Positions 63,042-64,000 of a stretch of 64,000 nt of DNA are shown here, one piece after another. Position 1 is the stretch's first letter. Each line of letters opens with the position of its first letter. Below the pieces are notes generated by a model. That model saw only the letters and a program-made list of their open reading frames with translations. It was not told the origin of the DNA and did not search any database. The stretch is from Endozoicomonas sp. ISHI1 (GTDB lineage Bacteria; Pseudomonadota; Gammaproteobacteria; Pseudomonadales; Endozoicomonadaceae): the NCBI RefSeq assembly GCF_024606225.1, contig NZ_JAGRPU010000005.1:1-64000 (forward strand), read 5' to 3'. The translations under genes were made by a program, and so were the position numbers.

Positions 63042-64000
63042 ATGACCGATACCACCCGGCCTACCGTTGTTCTGGCTGGTGGGGGCCATACACATGCACT
63101 AATACTGAAAAGACTTCAGAAGGGGCAAAAACCTCCAGCCCATTTTGTTCTGGTTTCTGCCTCCCGCTACACCGCTTATTCAGGGATGCTTCCCGGTGTC
63201 ATCTCAGGGCATTATACTGCTGAACAATCCCACATTGATCTTGAGTTGCTGGCCAATGAATCAAAGTGCACATTTGTGAGAGCGACTCTCTCTGGGGTGG
63301 ATACTGAAGCGAATGAATTGATTCTTGAGAATGGCAACCGCCTTCAGTATGACATACTCTCCATCAATACAGGCTCGACACAAGCCCGTGTCATTGATGC
63401 AAAAGACATTATCAGCATAAAACCTATCGGATCCTTTCTGTTCTGGTTGAATCAACTTTTGCCTGAACATATTAAGCAGAACGATAGCTTTACTCTGGTC
63501 ATTATGGGCGCCGGTGCAGCAGGTATTGAGGTAGCTCTGGCCCTCCACCAACGCTTCGAACATCTTCACTCCCTCAAAATACATATTGTCACAACTCGCG
63601 GCATCATGCCGGGTCATCCTATAAAAGTTCAGAAAATGGTTATAGAGGAAATTGAACGAAAGCCCATTAAAATTCATACTAACTTTCGGGTAACCAATGT
63701 CAAAGACAAAACGCTGACCAGTGATCAAAATGAGCATCTGCGATATGACGCTCTGATACTGGCCACACCCGCTGCTCCTGCTCGCTGGCCATCTGAAAGC
63801 ACGCTTGCTACCAGCTCACAGGGGTTTATCCAGGTTAACTCCACATTGAGATCCATCAGCCATGACAATGTCTTCGCTTGCGGTGATATCGCTGAATTCA
63901 TTCACTCAAAGTTGGTCAAGTCCGGGGTTTATGCGGTTCGGCAGGCTCCGGTCCTGTTTCAAAATATAAGTAATTTGTTAGAGAAAAAAACGCTGGAACC
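63042..64000 (+). CDS. FAD/NAD-dependent oxidoreductase, truncated by window end
   Basis: At least 319 residues are visible from ATG 63042, with no stop before the edge. VVLAGGGHTHALILKRL is an N-terminal FAD fold. YTAYSGMLPGVISGHY is like the NDH-2/sulfide-quinone-type oxidoreductases that, in many bacteria, are fused to selenide, water dikinase (SelD). LVIMGAGAAGIEVALAL is the NAD fold, and NVFACGDIAEF the second FAD contact. Whether a SelD domain follows cannot be seen. Confidence 0.82.
   Translation, partial: MTDTTRPTVVLAGGGHTHALILKRLQKGQKPPAHFVLVSASRYTAYSGMLPGVISGHYTAEQSHIDLELLANESKCTFVRATLSGVDTEANELILENGNRLQYDILSINTGSTQARVIDAKDIISIKPIGSFLFWLNQLLPEHIKQNDSFTLVIMGAGAAGIEVALALHQRFEHLHSLKIHIVTTRGIMPGHPIKVQKMVIEEIERKPIKIHTNFRVTNVKDKTLTSDQNEHLRYDALILATPAAPARWPSESTLATSSQGFIQVNSTLRSISHDNVFACGDIAEFIHSKLVKSGVYAVRQAPVLFQNISNLLEKKTLE

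Noticed and set aside
1-64000. tRNA genes, rRNA genes, CRISPR arrays, prophage or toxin-antitoxin cassettes
   Set aside because: None was found on reading both strands; no regularly spaced repeats, T-loop-like clusters or recognisable phage genes were seen.

Overview
The window looks like a chromosomal segment of a marine gammaproteobacterium, most likely an Endozoicomonas-type (Oceanospirillales) animal symbiont. This is an inference. The housekeeping genes (argS, typA, msbA, hldE, waaA, tolC, cpdA, thyA, lgt, prkA-yeaH-spoVR) are gammaproteobacterial in type and partly in order. Between them lie genes with eukaryote-like features: an F-box/WD40-like protein, two proteins carrying an identical APPSY (PPxY) motif, a CAP-domain secreted protein, and a surface protein with a mucin-like N-terminus and a hydrophobic tail. 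No tRNA, rRNA, CRISPR array or intact transposon was seen.

Layout. 1-5.2 kb: a hairpin-rich stretch, then an ABC-ATPase with an unusual N-terminal half and, 17 nt behind it, the F-box/WD40-like gene. 5.2-11.1 kb: argS, a glutamate-synthase-like flavoprotein, a small PPxY protein, dtd and pip. 11.3-13.1 kb: a CAP-domain secreted protein behind a coupled 11-codon ORF. 13.1-19.4 kb: typA with a Kdo-kinase-like gene, then msbA, a 32-codon ORF and hldE, with a structured intergenic region holding a perfect 30-bp palindrome. 19.5-25.6 kb: a lysine-rich candidate effector, an oxidoreductase pair, and the 5-oxoprolinase operon pxpB-pxpC-pxpA.

25.6-31.6 kb is an accessory island: a surface protein flanked on both sides by decayed copies of itself, and an 1140-residue protein with a PPxY motif and a possible cryptic nucleotidyltransferase domain. 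31.9-39.3 kb: a DUF2057 protein with rsuA, a DinB-like protein, a five-gene minus-strand run (YHS protein, DoxX-like protein, two ATP-grasp ligases, MFS permease), and a CNNM/CorC-like protein. 39.5-45.7 kb is a vitamin B12 locus: a cobalamin riboswitch, btuF, btuB and a degenerate adenosyltransferase-like gene, next to a real PduO-type adenosyltransferase and cobQ. 45.9-57.4 kb: waaA, a small secreted protein, tolC, the yqiB-like/cpdA pair, an esterase, thyA, lgt, a TauE permease and a lipid A-type acyltransferase. 57.9-64 kb: the prkA-yeaH-spoVR stress operon and the start of an FAD oxidoreductase that runs off the window.

Themes. LPS and envelope assembly recurs (Kdo kinase-like, msbA, hldE, waaA, LpxL-like, tolC, lgt). 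B12 acquisition is a compact regulon under a riboswitch. The most unusual material is the set of host-interaction candidates, the decayed tandem duplication, the mosaic btuB with its inactive-looking adenosyltransferase neighbour, the paired ATP-grasp ligases, and the short ORFs that end in ATGA overlaps with the next gene.
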